The notes under the pieces were generated by a model. The model ran no database searches. It was given only the letters and a program-made list of their open reading frames with translations, and was not told where the DNA came from. This document shows, piece after piece, positions 24,500-33,098 of a stretch of DNA of 64,000 bases. The translations under genes were made by a program, and so were the position numbers. Numbering within the stretch: the stretch's first letter is position 1; every line of letters begins with the position of its first letter. Source of the stretch: Chloroflexota bacterium (GTDB taxonomy: Bacteria > Chloroflexota > Anaerolineae > Aggregatilineales > J027). The DNA lies in the NCBI GenBank assembly GCA_013112715.1, contig JABFGB010000011.1:1-64000 (forward strand). The letters are read 5' to 3'.

Positions 24500-25165
24500 C
24501 TAATTGCAGCTGCTCGAATCTACTTGGAAGCCGAGTGCATCAACGACGTCCGATAACACAGGAATATCGTCCCATGCACAGGTGGCATCCACCACGATAA
24601 GACCGACAACGCTTGAGATAATGCACAAAACCAAGAAACAGCCGCAGGCCAAAAACAGCCAACGTCCAGCACCACCCCCCTGCATAGGTTCATCTTGATA
24701 GCTGTAGGCAGGTGGGGGAGCAGGCGGCGCGGCGGCATAACCGGGCGCTTGGGCCGCATAGGGATCATAATAACCGCCCGCTTGGGCAGGCGCGGCACTG
24801 GGGCCAACCATCGTCGCTTGGGCAGGCGGCTCGGCATATCCGCCAGCCGGGGCCATTGAGGTGGCTTCATAGGCGAGAATCACGGTTTCGCCAAGCCCCA
24901 CAATATCCCCACTGGACAGAGGTCGTGCTCCCGTCAAACGCTGACCATTGACGAACGTGCCGTTGGTCGAACCGAGATCTTCAATCGTATAGCCGCCGCC
25001 GCCGCGTGTGAATCGGCAATGGTGACGACTAACTTCCGGGTCGTTAATGGTAATATCGTTGGTAATGTCACGACCCAACGTGCTGATGTCTTTAACCAGT
25101 TCATAAACCTGATTCGGTTGTGGCCCCCGGCGAACAATCAGGCGAAAGCTGCCGCCGCTTTGCAT
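24500..25165 (-). CDS. FHA-domain membrane protein
   Basis: The 221-residue protein begins with a forkhead-associated domain: TLGRDITNDITINDPEVSRHH and the STNGTFVNGQ turn, with the phosphothreonine-binding Arg, Ser and Asn all present. FHA domains bind phosphothreonine, so it probably reads signals from Ser/Thr kinases such as the one at 15261. A Pro/Ala/Tyr-rich linker follows, then one membrane segment (WLFLACGCFLVLCIISSVVGLIV) and a short cysteine-containing tail outside. A very good sigma-70 promoter is present just upstream at 25213-25241. It is convergent with the phosphatase and divergent from thiD. Confidence 0.9.
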   Translation of the reverse strand: MQSGGSFRLIVRRGPQPNQVYELVKDISTLGRDITNDITINDPEVSRHHCRFTRGGGGYTIEDLGSTNGTFVNGQRLTGARPLSSGDIVGLGETVILAYEATSMAPAGGYAEPPAQATMVGPSAAPAQAGGYYDPYAAQAPGYAAAPPAPPPAYSYQDEPMQGGGAGRWLFLACGCFLVLCIISSVVGLIVVDATCAWDDIPVLSDVVDALGFQVDSSSCN

Positions 25166-25212
25166 ATAAGTGCCTCCTCCGCAGAAGTACGAGGGTGGAT
25201 GATAACGCAGTA

Positions 25213-25241
25213 ACTATAGTAGGAAAGGAATAACAGGTCAA
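25213..25241 (-). promoter_or_regulatory. Sigma-70 promoter of the FHA gene
   Basis: On the minus strand TTGACC (25236-25241) and TATAGT (25213-25218) are exactly 17 bases apart and lie upstream of the FHA gene start at 25165. Confidence 0.75.
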
Positions 25242-25257
25242 CCCTGCTACAAATTTT

Positions 25258-26076
25258 ATGACAACCCAAAAATCGCGCAACTTGCCTTTTCGAGTGTTGA
25301 GTATCGGTGGGTCAGATTCTGGTGGGAGCGCCGGAATTCAAGCTGACCTCAAAACCTATGAGGCGCATGGTGTGTTTGGAACCACTGCTTTGACCGTTGT
25401 CACAGCCCAAAATACCATTGGTGTTCAACAGACATTTCCACTTCCCCTTGACTTGCTTGAGGCCCAAATCGAATCCGTACTGACCGATATTCGACCCCAT
25501 GCCGTCAAAACAGGGTTGCTTGACCGTGCGGAAGTCGTGGGGTTGGTGGCGAAAAAAATTAAAACCTATGGTCCCGTGCCGCTGGTGGTAGACCCCGTGC
25601 TGGTCAATGGTAGGGGAGATTTGATAGTCTCGCCGGAAACGTTGGGTGCCTATCGAGAGCAACTCTTTCCATTGGCGACGGTCATCACGCCCAATTTGGA
25701 TGAGGCGGCGCGATTGGTAGGGGAGCCCGTGAAATCAGGCCGTTCTTTACATGACCTAGCCCTTAAACTGAAAGCATTTGGCCCAAAGGCTGTCGTAGTC
25801 AAAGGTGGACATCTGCCGGGGAACGAAATCACCGATCTGTTTTTTGATGGCAGGCAGTTTGTGGAATTAAGTGCCTCTCGGTTGCCGATTGAAAATCCGC
25901 ACGGGGTCGGCTGCACGTTCGCCTCGGCAGTTGCGGCGAATTTGGCGCAGGGCGCTATTCCCCAGATGGCAGTGATGGCGGCCCATGCCTATTTACAATC
26001 AGCGTTGAAGGCAGCCCTTAAATGGAAAGTCGGGGAAGGACGCACGCCAGTGAATCATCATGCTGGCAGAGTTTAG
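25258..26076 (+). CDS. thiD: Hydroxymethylpyrimidine phosphate kinase
   Basis: The 272-residue enzyme is a ribokinase-fold HMP/HMP-P kinase, which adds phosphate to hydroxymethylpyrimidine (phosphate) in thiamine synthesis. Motifs are GSDSGGSAGIQADLK at the substrate site, DPVLVNGRGD, TPNLDEAARL, VVVKGGHL and NPHGVGCTFASA, which carries the anion hole and catalytic Cys/Thr region. The ATG at 25258 has no clear ribosome site and follows a TACAAA by five bases, so it may be translated from a leaderless or very short leader. No TPP riboswitch is seen in the upstream gap. Other thi genes are not in the window. Confidence 0.93.
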   Translation: MTTQKSRNLPFRVLSIGGSDSGGSAGIQADLKTYEAHGVFGTTALTVVTAQNTIGVQQTFPLPLDLLEAQIESVLTDIRPHAVKTGLLDRAEVVGLVAKKIKTYGPVPLVVDPVLVNGRGDLIVSPETLGAYREQLFPLATVITPNLDEAARLVGEPVKSGRSLHDLALKLKAFGPKAVVVKGGHLPGNEITDLFFDGRQFVELSASRLPIENPHGVGCTFASAVAANLAQGAIPQMAVMAAHAYLQSALKAALKWKVGEGRTPVNHHAGRV

Positions 26077-26128
26077 GCGGATATTGTAGGCTTAGTTCAG
26101 TCCCTATCTCGCCCAGTGGAGTACAACC

Positions 26129-28165
26129 ATGAGCCAATCTGCTTCAACCACCACTCCTAACCCATCTGTCCAACAGCGCAAAGTGCAAAGCAACTGGCAG
26201 CGCTTTGTCTCGCGGCGGATATTGACGACTCAACACCCAGCAAGACGCTTGGTACGGGGGATTTTGATAGGACTGGTAGTTGTATTAATGGTGAGTCTTG
26301 CGGTTTATAGGCATTGGTTCCCAGATATCCGAGCGCGGCTAAAGGATGACCTTTATTCGCCCGCTGCCACGAGCGGCAATGTAGTGATTATCGCCATTGA
26401 TAACAAATCGTTAGAGGCATTGGGGCGCTCACCAGCGGACTGGGATCGGGCCAAACACGCGGAATTGGTGAATTTCTTGGCTCAGGCCGATGCACGGGTG
26501 GCTACATTTGACCTCTTTTTTGATGTTGCAGCGCCGCCGGGGGATGAGGAATTCAAAACAGCGATGGATGAGGCTTGCCGACCAACACCGCTCGGAACAT
26601 GTACCGGCATGGAAGTGATTCTGGCGGCGGTGGGGGGACAGCCTGTCAATGAGATGCAGACCTCAGGAATTAGCACGTTTATCAATATCGCACAGCCCGA
26701 AGAATCCTTGCGTAATGCAGCCGGGCGTTTGGGTCATGTGAGTGTGCGGCCCGATACCGATGGCTATTTGCGAGAAGTGCCCTTGATTATTCAAGAAGTC
26801 GGGCAACCACCGATTCCCATTCTTGGGCTGGCGAGTTTTCTTAGCTATCAACGTCTGGATGAAGCCTCGGTGCGCTATGAGGATGAAGAGCTTCGTTACT
26901 ATATTGATCCAAACGGCACGCAATATACTGTCATTCGCAAATTGCCCACCGATGACTTTCCTCGGATGTTAGTCTATTTTTTCGGCCTCCCCTCCCATCC
27001 CGATGATGCAAATTCCACTTTTGCTACCTATTCCTATATTGATGTATTGGAAGGCAAAGTTCCCGCGGAAGCATTTGCCGACAAAATTGTGTTGATTGGG
27101 GTTTTGGATGCAGATACACAACCTGACGAATTTCCTGTGCCGATCACCTCAGCGGATAACCAGATGTACGGGGTGGAAATTCACGCCAATGTCATCGAGA
27201 CTATCTATCAAGCTGAACGCTCTGAAACCCGCAGCAAGAATTTGAAACTACCCCTCGTGCAGCAATCGGAACGTGAGCAGTATCTGTTTGTGATTGCCTT
27301 TGCCATGTTAGGCGGGATAGTGTTGTCCTTTGTGCGCTGGTATATTGGCTTGATTGCCGCCCTTTTCGCCTATGGGGTGTTCTATTTTGTTTATGCTTAT
27401 GTTGCTCTAATCCAACGGGGCGTGTTGACGGAGCTTTTCTTTCCGGGCATGGCACTTGTCTTGGTGTTTATCGGGACGATCATTTCCAATTATGTGTTTG
27501 AAGAACGCCGCCGTGCCGAGATTAACGACCTGTTCAGCCGCTATGTTTCCACCGACATCGCCCAAAAAATCTTGGAAAGTTATGACCGGGGTGAATTGGA
27601 ACTTGGGGGGGAGGAACGCGAAGTCACCGTCATGTTTGCCGATGTGCGTGGCTTTACGACCCTTTCGGAAGGACTGCCCCCGCAAGAAGTCGTCCGTATG
27701 CTGAATTTGTTCTTGGAGCGCATGAACGAGATTGTGCTGAAACACGGCGGGGCGATCAACAAATATATTGGTGATAACTTGATGGCCTTTTGGAACGCTC
27801 CCTATTTCCAAGAGGATCACGCATGGAAGGCGATCCAAGCGGCATTGGAGATGTTGGAGGTTATTAAAGACATCAATGCTGAACAGCAGTTTAAATCCCC
27901 AGTGCAATTCGGCATTGGCATCAACACTGGGATTGTGGTGGTAGGCAATATCGGATCACAGCAGCGGCTGGAATATACCCCGATTGGCGATACAGTGAAT
28001 GTGGCGTCACGATTAAGTGGGGTCGCTGAGGGAGGAGCATGTTTGGTGGGGCCGGGGACGTATATTTATCTGGCAGAGCGGTTGCAACCTTCACGGCAAC
28101 TTCAGGTGCGGCTCAAGGGCAAGGCTCAAGAATTGGGGGTCTACGAATTTCGACCTCAAACATAA
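26129..28165 (+). CDS. CHASE2-type adenylate/guanylate cyclase
   Basis: The 678-residue product has one N-terminal membrane segment (GILIGLVVVLMVSLAVY), then an extracytoplasmic CHASE2 sensor domain to about residue 390. Three membrane segments follow near 390-460, and the C-terminal domain is a class III cyclase. The cyclase shows metal-binding Asp in MFADVRGFT and YIGDNLMAFW and the catalytic stretch IGDTVNVASRL with Asn and Arg. The Lys in INKYIGD favours ATP, so it probably makes cAMP. It starts at ATG 26129 after thiD. A CRP-type effector is not seen nearby. A DUF5939 protein, a family usually fused to such cyclases, occurs alone at 34497. Confidence 0.92.
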   Translation: MSQSASTTTPNPSVQQRKVQSNWQRFVSRRILTTQHPARRLVRGILIGLVVVLMVSLAVYRHWFPDIRARLKDDLYSPAATSGNVVIIAIDNKSLEALGRSPADWDRAKHAELVNFLAQADARVATFDLFFDVAAPPGDEEFKTAMDEACRPTPLGTCTGMEVILAAVGGQPVNEMQTSGISTFINIAQPEESLRNAAGRLGHVSVRPDTDGYLREVPLIIQEVGQPPIPILGLASFLSYQRLDEASVRYEDEELRYYIDPNGTQYTVIRKLPTDDFPRMLVYFFGLPSHPDDANSTFATYSYIDVLEGKVPAEAFADKIVLIGVLDADTQPDEFPVPITSADNQMYGVEIHANVIETIYQAERSETRSKNLKLPLVQQSEREQYLFVIAFAMLGGIVLSFVRWYIGLIAALFAYGVFYFVYAYVALIQRGVLTELFFPGMALVLVFIGTIISNYVFEERRRAEINDLFSRYVSTDIAQKILESYDRGELELGGEEREVTVMFADVRGFTTLSEGLPPQEVVRMLNLFLERMNEIVLKHGGAINKYIGDNLMAFWNAPYFQEDHAWKAIQAALEMLEVIKDINAEQQFKSPVQFGIGINTGIVVVGNIGSQQRLEYTPIGDTVNVASRLSGVAEGGACLVGPGTYIYLAERLQPSRQLQVRLKGKAQELGVYEFRPQT

Positions 28166-28168
28166 ATA

Positions 28169-28188
28169 ACCCTCTAACCCATGAGGGT
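28169..28188. terminator. Hairpin between cyclase and a convergent gene
   Basis: ACCCTC (28169-28174) and GAGGGT (28183-28188) form a short stem with loop TAACCCAT, placed between two convergent genes. The T-run is weak. Confidence 0.4.
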
Positions 28189-28209
28189 CATTGCACGGAA
28201 GTCCTAACC

Positions 28210-28560
28210 TTAAAGGTCGTCGAGTTCGCCTTTATCCAATGACATTTGGAAGGCCCGCCCAATGGTCAGGATTTCTTGAATCCAATAGATAATTTCCATC
28301 TGTTCATCATCAGCGGACATCACGGCCTCAAATAAGTTGTCGGGCATGTCTAGGAAGACTTCCGTGCTGAGACAGGCGATGGCTTGTAAAACGGAATCCC
28401 GCGATTCGGGAGGCTCCCCGTCCATCAAACGCTCATACCAGCGTTCCATGAGGGGGTGGATTTGTTTGCAGGCGGCACCGTCTTCGATTTCCCCTAATTG
28501 GTCATTGGCAAAGGTTTCAATGTCATCCAGCCATTCGGGTCGTTGATCTTTGTCACTCAT
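28210..28560 (-). CDS. Small acidic hypothetical protein (116 aa)
   Basis: This 116-residue protein is strongly acidic and largely helical (PEWLDDIETFANDQLGEIED, ending MSLDKGELDDL). I do not recognise a family. The start is ATG 28560 with GGAG about eight bases upstream; the frame's longer extension to 28644 is not needed. The protein has no signal peptide or membrane segment, so it is cytoplasmic. It precedes nothing obvious and ends near the convergent cyclase hairpin. The 129 bases between it and rsmH hold no recognised element. Confidence 0.6.
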   Translation of the reverse strand: MSDKDQRPEWLDDIETFANDQLGEIEDGAACKQIHPLMERWYERLMDGEPPESRDSVLQAIACLSTEVFLDMPDNLFEAVMSADDEQMEIIYWIQEILTIGRAFQMSLDKGELDDL

Positions 28561-28689
28561 CTTATCCACTCCCAAAAATGAATTATGGGTAGTATACGTA
28601 GAACAAAACTGGAACGCAACTTGGCTCAAACGTTCTATTAACATTTTAAATACCTAAAGACCGACTAGCAGGTTCAAATTGAGCAAACT

Positions 28690-29631
28690 TCACAGGCGTT
28701 CAGCGATACGGAGTTTGGCACTGCGGGCGCGGGGGTTGAGGTCAATTTCGGCGTCGCTGGCTTCAATCGGTTTGCGATTCACGAGGCGGATAGTGGCTTG
28801 ATGGTGGCAAGTGCAAATTGGTTGATGGGGCGGGCAGAGGCAGTCGGTAGATGCTTGTTTAAAGTATTGTTTGACGATGCGATCTTCCAAACTATGGAAG
28901 GTCAGAATCGCCAAACGTCCGCCCGGTTTTAAGAGCTTGAGCGCGATTGGTAAAACAGCCTCTACCGCGCCGAGTTCATCATTAACGGCGATGCGTAGCG
29001 CTTGAAAAACGCGGGTGGCCGGGTGGATTTTGGGGCGCGGGCCATGTGAGCGGTACAAATTAGCGATCAAGTCAGCAAGTTCGGTGGTGGTGTGGATGGG
29101 ACGAGATGCCACAATTTGACGGGCAATACGGCGACTGTCGTTTTCCTCACCATATTGAAAGAACAAATCGGCCAATTCTTTTTCAGGCAGCGAATTGACC
29201 AATTCGGCGGCGGTCATTATGCCAGAGGAGGGGTCGAAGCGCATATCCAACGGCCCCTCCAAGCGAAAGGCAAAACCGCGTTTGGCCTGATCAAACTGCA
29301 TGGAGGATACGCCCAAATCCAGCAAAATGCCGTCTATTTGGGGTTCATCTGTATTTAACCATGCCACCGCTGCCTGCCCCATCTCAACATAACTGGCGTG
29401 TACTAAGTTGGCCCGATTCCCAAATTTGGCAAGGCGTTCGCCTGCAATTTTGAGCGCGTCGGGGTCGCGGTCAAGGCCGAGCACATGGTTGTCGGGACGG
29501 GTAGATAGAATGGCGTGGGTATGACCCCCCGCGCCAAGTGTCCCGTCCACAAAATAGGCATTTTCGCGCTCGCCTACTTGCAGACCCGCCAAGATGGAGT
29601 CAACCATAATCGGGTGATGGGGCGGCGACAT
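28690..29631 (-). CDS. rsmH: 16S rRNA (cytosine1402-N4)-methyltransferase
   Basis: The 313-residue enzyme methylates N4 of C1402 in the decoding centre of 16S rRNA using S-adenosylmethionine. Characteristic stretches are HHPIMVDSILAGL at the N-terminus, DGTLGAGGHTHAIL (the SAM loop), ILLDLGVSSMQFD and LTFHSLEDRIVKQYF. Length is normal for RsmH. In many bacteria the gene starts the dcw cell-division cluster; here it is followed by unrelated genes. It ends on the minus strand before a small acidic protein and lies six bases after the sugar dehydrogenase-like gene, so the two may be co-transcribed. Confidence 0.94.
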   Translation of the reverse strand: MSPPHHPIMVDSILAGLQVGERENAYFVDGTLGAGGHTHAILSTRPDNHVLGLDRDPDALKIAGERLAKFGNRANLVHASYVEMGQAAVAWLNTDEPQIDGILLDLGVSSMQFDQAKRGFAFRLEGPLDMRFDPSSGIMTAAELVNSLPEKELADLFFQYGEENDSRRIARQIVASRPIHTTTELADLIANLYRSHGPRPKIHPATRVFQALRIAVNDELGAVEAVLPIALKLLKPGGRLAILTFHSLEDRIVKQYFKQASTDCLCPPHQPICTCHHQATIRLVNRKPIEASDAEIDLNPRARSAKLRIAERL

Positions 29632-29637
29632 AGACTT

Positions 29638-30783
29638 TTAGCTCTTCGCTTCCAATTTGAATACCCGTCCGAGATGGTCGGTCACATAAATTTCACCATT
29701 GGCGTCTTCGCCAAACGAGCTAATCGGGGAATCGGTGTTCATAAAAACGTCGCCTTCCCACTCACCGTCCGTGTTTTTCAACCAAAAGATCGTTCCGGCG
29801 CAGTAATCTGCATACAAATAGACACCATCCAGTTCCGGTAATTCTGAACCGCGATAGACATAGCCGCCTGTTACCGAACAGCCCAGATCATGACTGTATT
29901 CGGCAATGGGTTTGACAGTCCCATCGAGTTCTTGGCCCTCGTAGGAATGACGGCCTTCATAGATATTCCAGCCATAATTTTCACCACCCGTGCTGTCGGC
30001 GGGCTGAAAATTGACCTCCTCATATTGATTTTGGCCGACATCGGCAATATAGAGATCACCTGTTTTGCGGTCAAAACTGAAACGCCAAGGATTACGAAGT
30101 CCGATCGCCCAAATTTCAGGACGACCCTCTGTGCCGTCAGCAAATGGGTTATCCGGCGGAATGGCATAGGGTTCAGTATTGATGTCGAGGCGGAGCATTG
30201 CCCCCAACAACGTAAAGGGGTCTTGCCCATTGTTACGCGGATCACCGGCACTTCCGCCATCCCCCATGCCGATATAGAGATAACCATCTGGCCCAAACGC
30301 CAGCATCCCACCATTATGGTTGGCAAAAGGCTGTTCGATCCAGATGACCACTTTTTCACTGTCGGGGTCAGCAAGATTGGGGTCGTCGGCACTGACGCTG
30401 TAACGGGCGACGACGGTGCTGCCATCTTGGGCGGTATAGTTGACAAAGAAATAACCATTTTCCGCATAGTCAGGATGGAAAGCCAAGCCCAACAACCCTT
30501 GTTCGTTTTCGCGGTCATTGACGATGCCGCTGATGTCCAAAAAGGGCGTTTCCAGCATTGCTCCATCTTGGTAAACATAAATCTCCCCGGGTTGGTCAAC
30601 CACAAATAAGCGGTCGGTGTCGCCGGGTGGGGTGGTGACAAACAGGGGGCGGGTCAGGCCTTCAGTGATAATTGATGTCAAGACATACTCACGGTCAGAA
30701 GGTGGATCGGCTTTGGCCTCCGATTTGCAGGCTAACAAGATAAACACCAAGACAAAAACTACGTTGAGCTTGCGCATGTTCAA
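29638..30783 (-). CDS. Glucose/sorbosone dehydrogenase-like lipoprotein (PQQ-type propeller)
   Basis: The 381-residue protein has a lipoprotein-type signal ending in FILLACKSE, where Cys would be lipidated. A six-bladed propeller like the glucose/sorbosone dehydrogenase family follows. Family pieces are GLTRPLFVTTPPGDTDRLFV, LGLAFHPDYAENGYFFVNY, NHNGGMLAFGPDGYLYIG, IWAIGLRNPWRFSFD and GENYGWNIYEG. Such enzymes oxidise sugars with PQQ, though many members are uncharacterised. The TTG at 30783 is spaced six bases from GGAGAGAG and fits better than ATG 30777, though either is possible. It precedes rsmH by six bases. Confidence 0.85.
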   Translation of the reverse strand: MNMRKLNVVFVLVFILLACKSEAKADPPSDREYVLTSIITEGLTRPLFVTTPPGDTDRLFVVDQPGEIYVYQDGAMLETPFLDISGIVNDRENEQGLLGLAFHPDYAENGYFFVNYTAQDGSTVVARYSVSADDPNLADPDSEKVVIWIEQPFANHNGGMLAFGPDGYLYIGMGDGGSAGDPRNNGQDPFTLLGAMLRLDINTEPYAIPPDNPFADGTEGRPEIWAIGLRNPWRFSFDRKTGDLYIADVGQNQYEEVNFQPADSTGGENYGWNIYEGRHSYEGQELDGTVKPIAEYSHDLGCSVTGGYVYRGSELPELDGVYLYADYCAGTIFWLKNTDGEWEGDVFMNTDSPISSFGEDANGEIYVTDHLGRVFKLEAKS

Positions 30784-30853
30784 TTTTTACTCTCTCCCTT
30801 GATAGACGAAATAATTGTAACGGATATTTGGTTGGATGTTTATAACCTCCCAC

Positions 30854-30881
30854 TTGCCGCTTTGCTGACAACGACTACACT
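30854..30881 (+). promoter_or_regulatory. Candidate promoter of the secreted propeller gene
   Basis: TTGCCG (30854-30859) and TACACT (30876-30881) are 16 bases apart, upstream of the gene at 30909, whose GAGGAG ribosome site precedes the ATG. Confidence 0.4.
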
Positions 30882-30908
30882 TGAGAGACAAATGCTGAGG
30901 AGTGTGGA

Positions 30909-32051
30909 ATGCTGATTAAACGTGCTTTTTTGCTGATAATACTAGGGTTGAGTCTGGTTACATTACATCCGGCCCACGGCCAAAGTTCGGATAGTGCCCC
31001 ATTGATTGTTCTAATGGGGGGCGATTTTTGGAAATATGCCGACAGCACATGGACTCAGATGACCCAGAGTGGCTATCACCAAACGCCTCTGCTTGCGCCA
31101 GACGGCACCCAAATTGCCTATCGAACAGTTGCTCCTGATGCCATTGCTGCCATTGAATCTGGACAAGGGACAAGCGGCTTGCCCGCCACCAACATCAATC
31201 TCCTAAATCTTGCAACGGGTGAGGAACAGTCCATTGCCACCCAACCCGATAATATTTCGTTGGCGGAGGGGCGCTATATCTTACGTTCTGAACCGTCATG
31301 GTCACCAGATAGCACACAGATCGCATGGACGGATTTGGCCTATCCAAGCGGTACTGATTCTTTGGTGGTGTACGATGTGGCAACTGTTACGCCGATTTCA
31401 TTCCCCCTGACTCTGCCCCAGCGTTATGGGATTCAGGGAGCGGCTGAAATCCGGTGGGGGGCGGCTGGCATTGCGATCTGGGTGACAGGACTGGATGTTG
31501 CTACAGGTGGGATCAATGAAATATTCTCGATTTATGCTCCCGATGGACAATTGCTCTCGACATCACAACTGCCTTTTAGCGAAACCAGCGGTTACATCCT
31601 CGACTTTTTTTGGATTGAACATCAAGGTAATCAAGATTTAGGGGTCTTGTATAGTAACGGCGATTTTTATCTGATTGACCCGCGCTTGAATACGTTTATG
31701 CAGTATCTGAATCCGCCAACATTTTTTGCCAGCGGGACAGCAGGAGCGCCTTCGATCAGCCTTGTGCGTGCGCCGGAAAATCAAATCGGCCTGCCGTTTA
31801 GTTTTAGCTACCAACCTGATGCCAGTGGTACGGCCGTCAGTATCCCTGAAACACTTTCACCCTTAACCATCACCATCGCACCCGATGGGACGGCGCTTGC
31901 GTATATCACTTCAGAGGGACAGGTGGTCGTGGTGCAAAACGGAAGCCCTCAAACCATTACCTCGGCTGACCAATTCGCAACGGCGCTGGTTTGGGCGAAT
32001 AAAAGCTGGATGACTGCCGAAAGTGGTGGAGCAGGCGGTGGGGCTGGTTAA
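30909..32051 (+). CDS. Secreted TolB/WD40-like propeller protein
   Basis: The 380-residue product has a signal peptide (LIILGLSLVTLHPAHGQ) and repeated PD40-type blades, seen in LLAPDGTQIAYRT, PSWSPDSTQIAWTD and TIAPDGTALAYI. These match TolB-like beta-propellers. No membrane anchor or catalytic motif is seen. The tail is Gly/Ala-rich (GGAGGGAG), so the C-terminus may be flexible. A GAGGAG ribosome site precedes the ATG, and a likely promoter is at 30854-30881. The role is probably binding in the extracytoplasmic space; I cannot name a ligand. A similar propeller-type protein is encoded at 40983. Confidence 0.72.
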   Translation: MLIKRAFLLIILGLSLVTLHPAHGQSSDSAPLIVLMGGDFWKYADSTWTQMTQSGYHQTPLLAPDGTQIAYRTVAPDAIAAIESGQGTSGLPATNINLLNLATGEEQSIATQPDNISLAEGRYILRSEPSWSPDSTQIAWTDLAYPSGTDSLVVYDVATVTPISFPLTLPQRYGIQGAAEIRWGAAGIAIWVTGLDVATGGINEIFSIYAPDGQLLSTSQLPFSETSGYILDFFWIEHQGNQDLGVLYSNGDFYLIDPRLNTFMQYLNPPTFFASGTAGAPSISLVRAPENQIGLPFSFSYQPDASGTAVSIPETLSPLTITIAPDGTALAYITSEGQVVVVQNGSPQTITSADQFATALVWANKSWMTAESGGAGGGAG

Positions 32052-32098
32052 TGGTGGTGAGGTAGTGGTTCTTTTTACGCGCTTAAAATGGAGATGAC

Positions 32099-32398
32099 AT
32101 GAATAATACAGAATTGGATTTTGATGCCCTGATCGAAGCGATGCGTGAACATTATGACGCAGAGGGGCTGCATTGGATGGAGAAACTGCTGCATACGCAT
32201 GTGGGAGGGCCGGTGACGGCTTTGTTTACACAGGTCGAAATTATTCAGCGTGCGCTTGACCGAAAACCCGAGATGGTGCCGGGGGAAGTGGCTTCATTAA
32301 AGGATAATGTGCGGTTGGCCTCGGACAATATCCGCAAGATTGTGAAAGCGTTGGCGGCGGCCAATCGCCCACCGGATGAACCCGCTAATGGGGACTAA
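32099..32398 (+). CDS. Lone histidine-kinase dimerisation-like hairpin (99 aa)
   Basis: The 99-residue protein is almost all helix. The segment LLHTHVGGPVTALFTQVEI has the H-x-x-x-P-[VL]-T pattern of the HisKA H-box and is followed by a second helix (NVRLASDNIRKIVKALA). There is no HATPase domain, so it cannot phosphorylate itself. It might act as a phosphotransfer or pseudo-kinase partner, like ChpT or a truncated kinase. It starts at ATG 32099, about 47 bases after the propeller gene. Function is uncertain; the DHp resemblance is by eye. Confidence 0.5.
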   Translation: MNNTELDFDALIEAMREHYDAEGLHWMEKLLHTHVGGPVTALFTQVEIIQRALDRKPEMVPGEVASLKDNVRLASDNIRKIVKALAAANRPPDEPANGD

Positions 32399-32482
32399 AA
32401 ACCCCTAGTTTTGGGGACTGATGGTCTGTTTGCGAAGGCTCTACAATTGTACGACTTTTAGAAGCTAGGAAAGGGATTCATC

Positions 32483-32929
32483 ATGAATCAACCCAATCGC
32501 ACCAAGACCTATATCGCACGCAAAAAAGCTGTGCGGATGATTTCGGAAAAGGTGCAGCAGGAAAGAATGGTCAATACATTGGAGGGCCCACGTACTGCAC
32601 ATGTGGGAGATTATCTGATGACCGGAACACGCGGCGAACAGTGGGCGATTGAGCCAGATAAATTCGAAGCGACCTATGATGTGCTGGGTCAGACCCCTGA
32701 CGGCAAATTGCAGGTACAATCAAAGCCAGCCGAACGGGCCATCTTTCAAACCCTTGTCCCGATGGATTTCATCATTCGGGGTGAAAATTTTCACGCCGAG
32801 GCTGGCGATGTGATTGTACGTTATGGCCCAGATGACATGGCCCCGGTCAAGCAAGACGTCTTTTATGAAACCTACGAAGTGCTACGGCCTGCCACATCAG
32901 AGGAAGATTTTGGTGTAGCGGCTGTGTGA
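32483..32929 (+). CDS. PGDYG-like protein with two repeated units
   Basis: The 148-residue protein holds two related units. One reads HVGDYLMTGTRGEQWAIE, then DKFEATYDVL; the other reads EAGDVIVRYGPDDMAPVK, then DVFYETYEVL. Both end in a DxFxxTYxVL strand, and the first matches the PGDYG domain pattern. The family has no settled function. No signal or membrane segment is present. The gene follows the DHp-like gene on the same strand and precedes hisS, with 169 bases between that contain no clear element. The ATG at 32483 has AGGAAAGGG upstream. Confidence 0.65.
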   Translation: MNQPNRTKTYIARKKAVRMISEKVQQERMVNTLEGPRTAHVGDYLMTGTRGEQWAIEPDKFEATYDVLGQTPDGKLQVQSKPAERAIFQTLVPMDFIIRGENFHAEAGDVIVRYGPDDMAPVKQDVFYETYEVLRPATSEEDFGVAAV

Positions 32930-33098
32930 TTTGATAGTGGCCCTAAGCCCGATAACCCCAACCTAAGCCGCTAACCCAAACGCGGTAGTATTTCCTTTTG
33001 CCCAAATAACCTTCTCTCCAGTTCACTTGCACGCTACAATTCCCCGTCACCAATAACGGAATGGACTTGTGTTCTGTAGAGAAGGTGAAGGAATTCGC

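Noticed and set aside
25166..25257. TPP riboswitch before thiD
   Set aside because: The conserved thi-box pattern is not present; the region holds the promoter of the FHA gene.
28660..28690. A possible tRNA T-arm-like GGTTCAAAT
   Set aside because: No matching acceptor stem, anticodon arm or cloverleaf could be built around it.
29871..30641. Long frames of 239 and 256 residues overlapping the sugar dehydrogenase gene
   Set aside because: Both are other-frame shadows of a gene with strong family motifs and a lipoprotein signal.
32930..33098. T-box or other leader upstream of hisS
   Set aside because: No T-box sequence or antiterminator structure was recognised.
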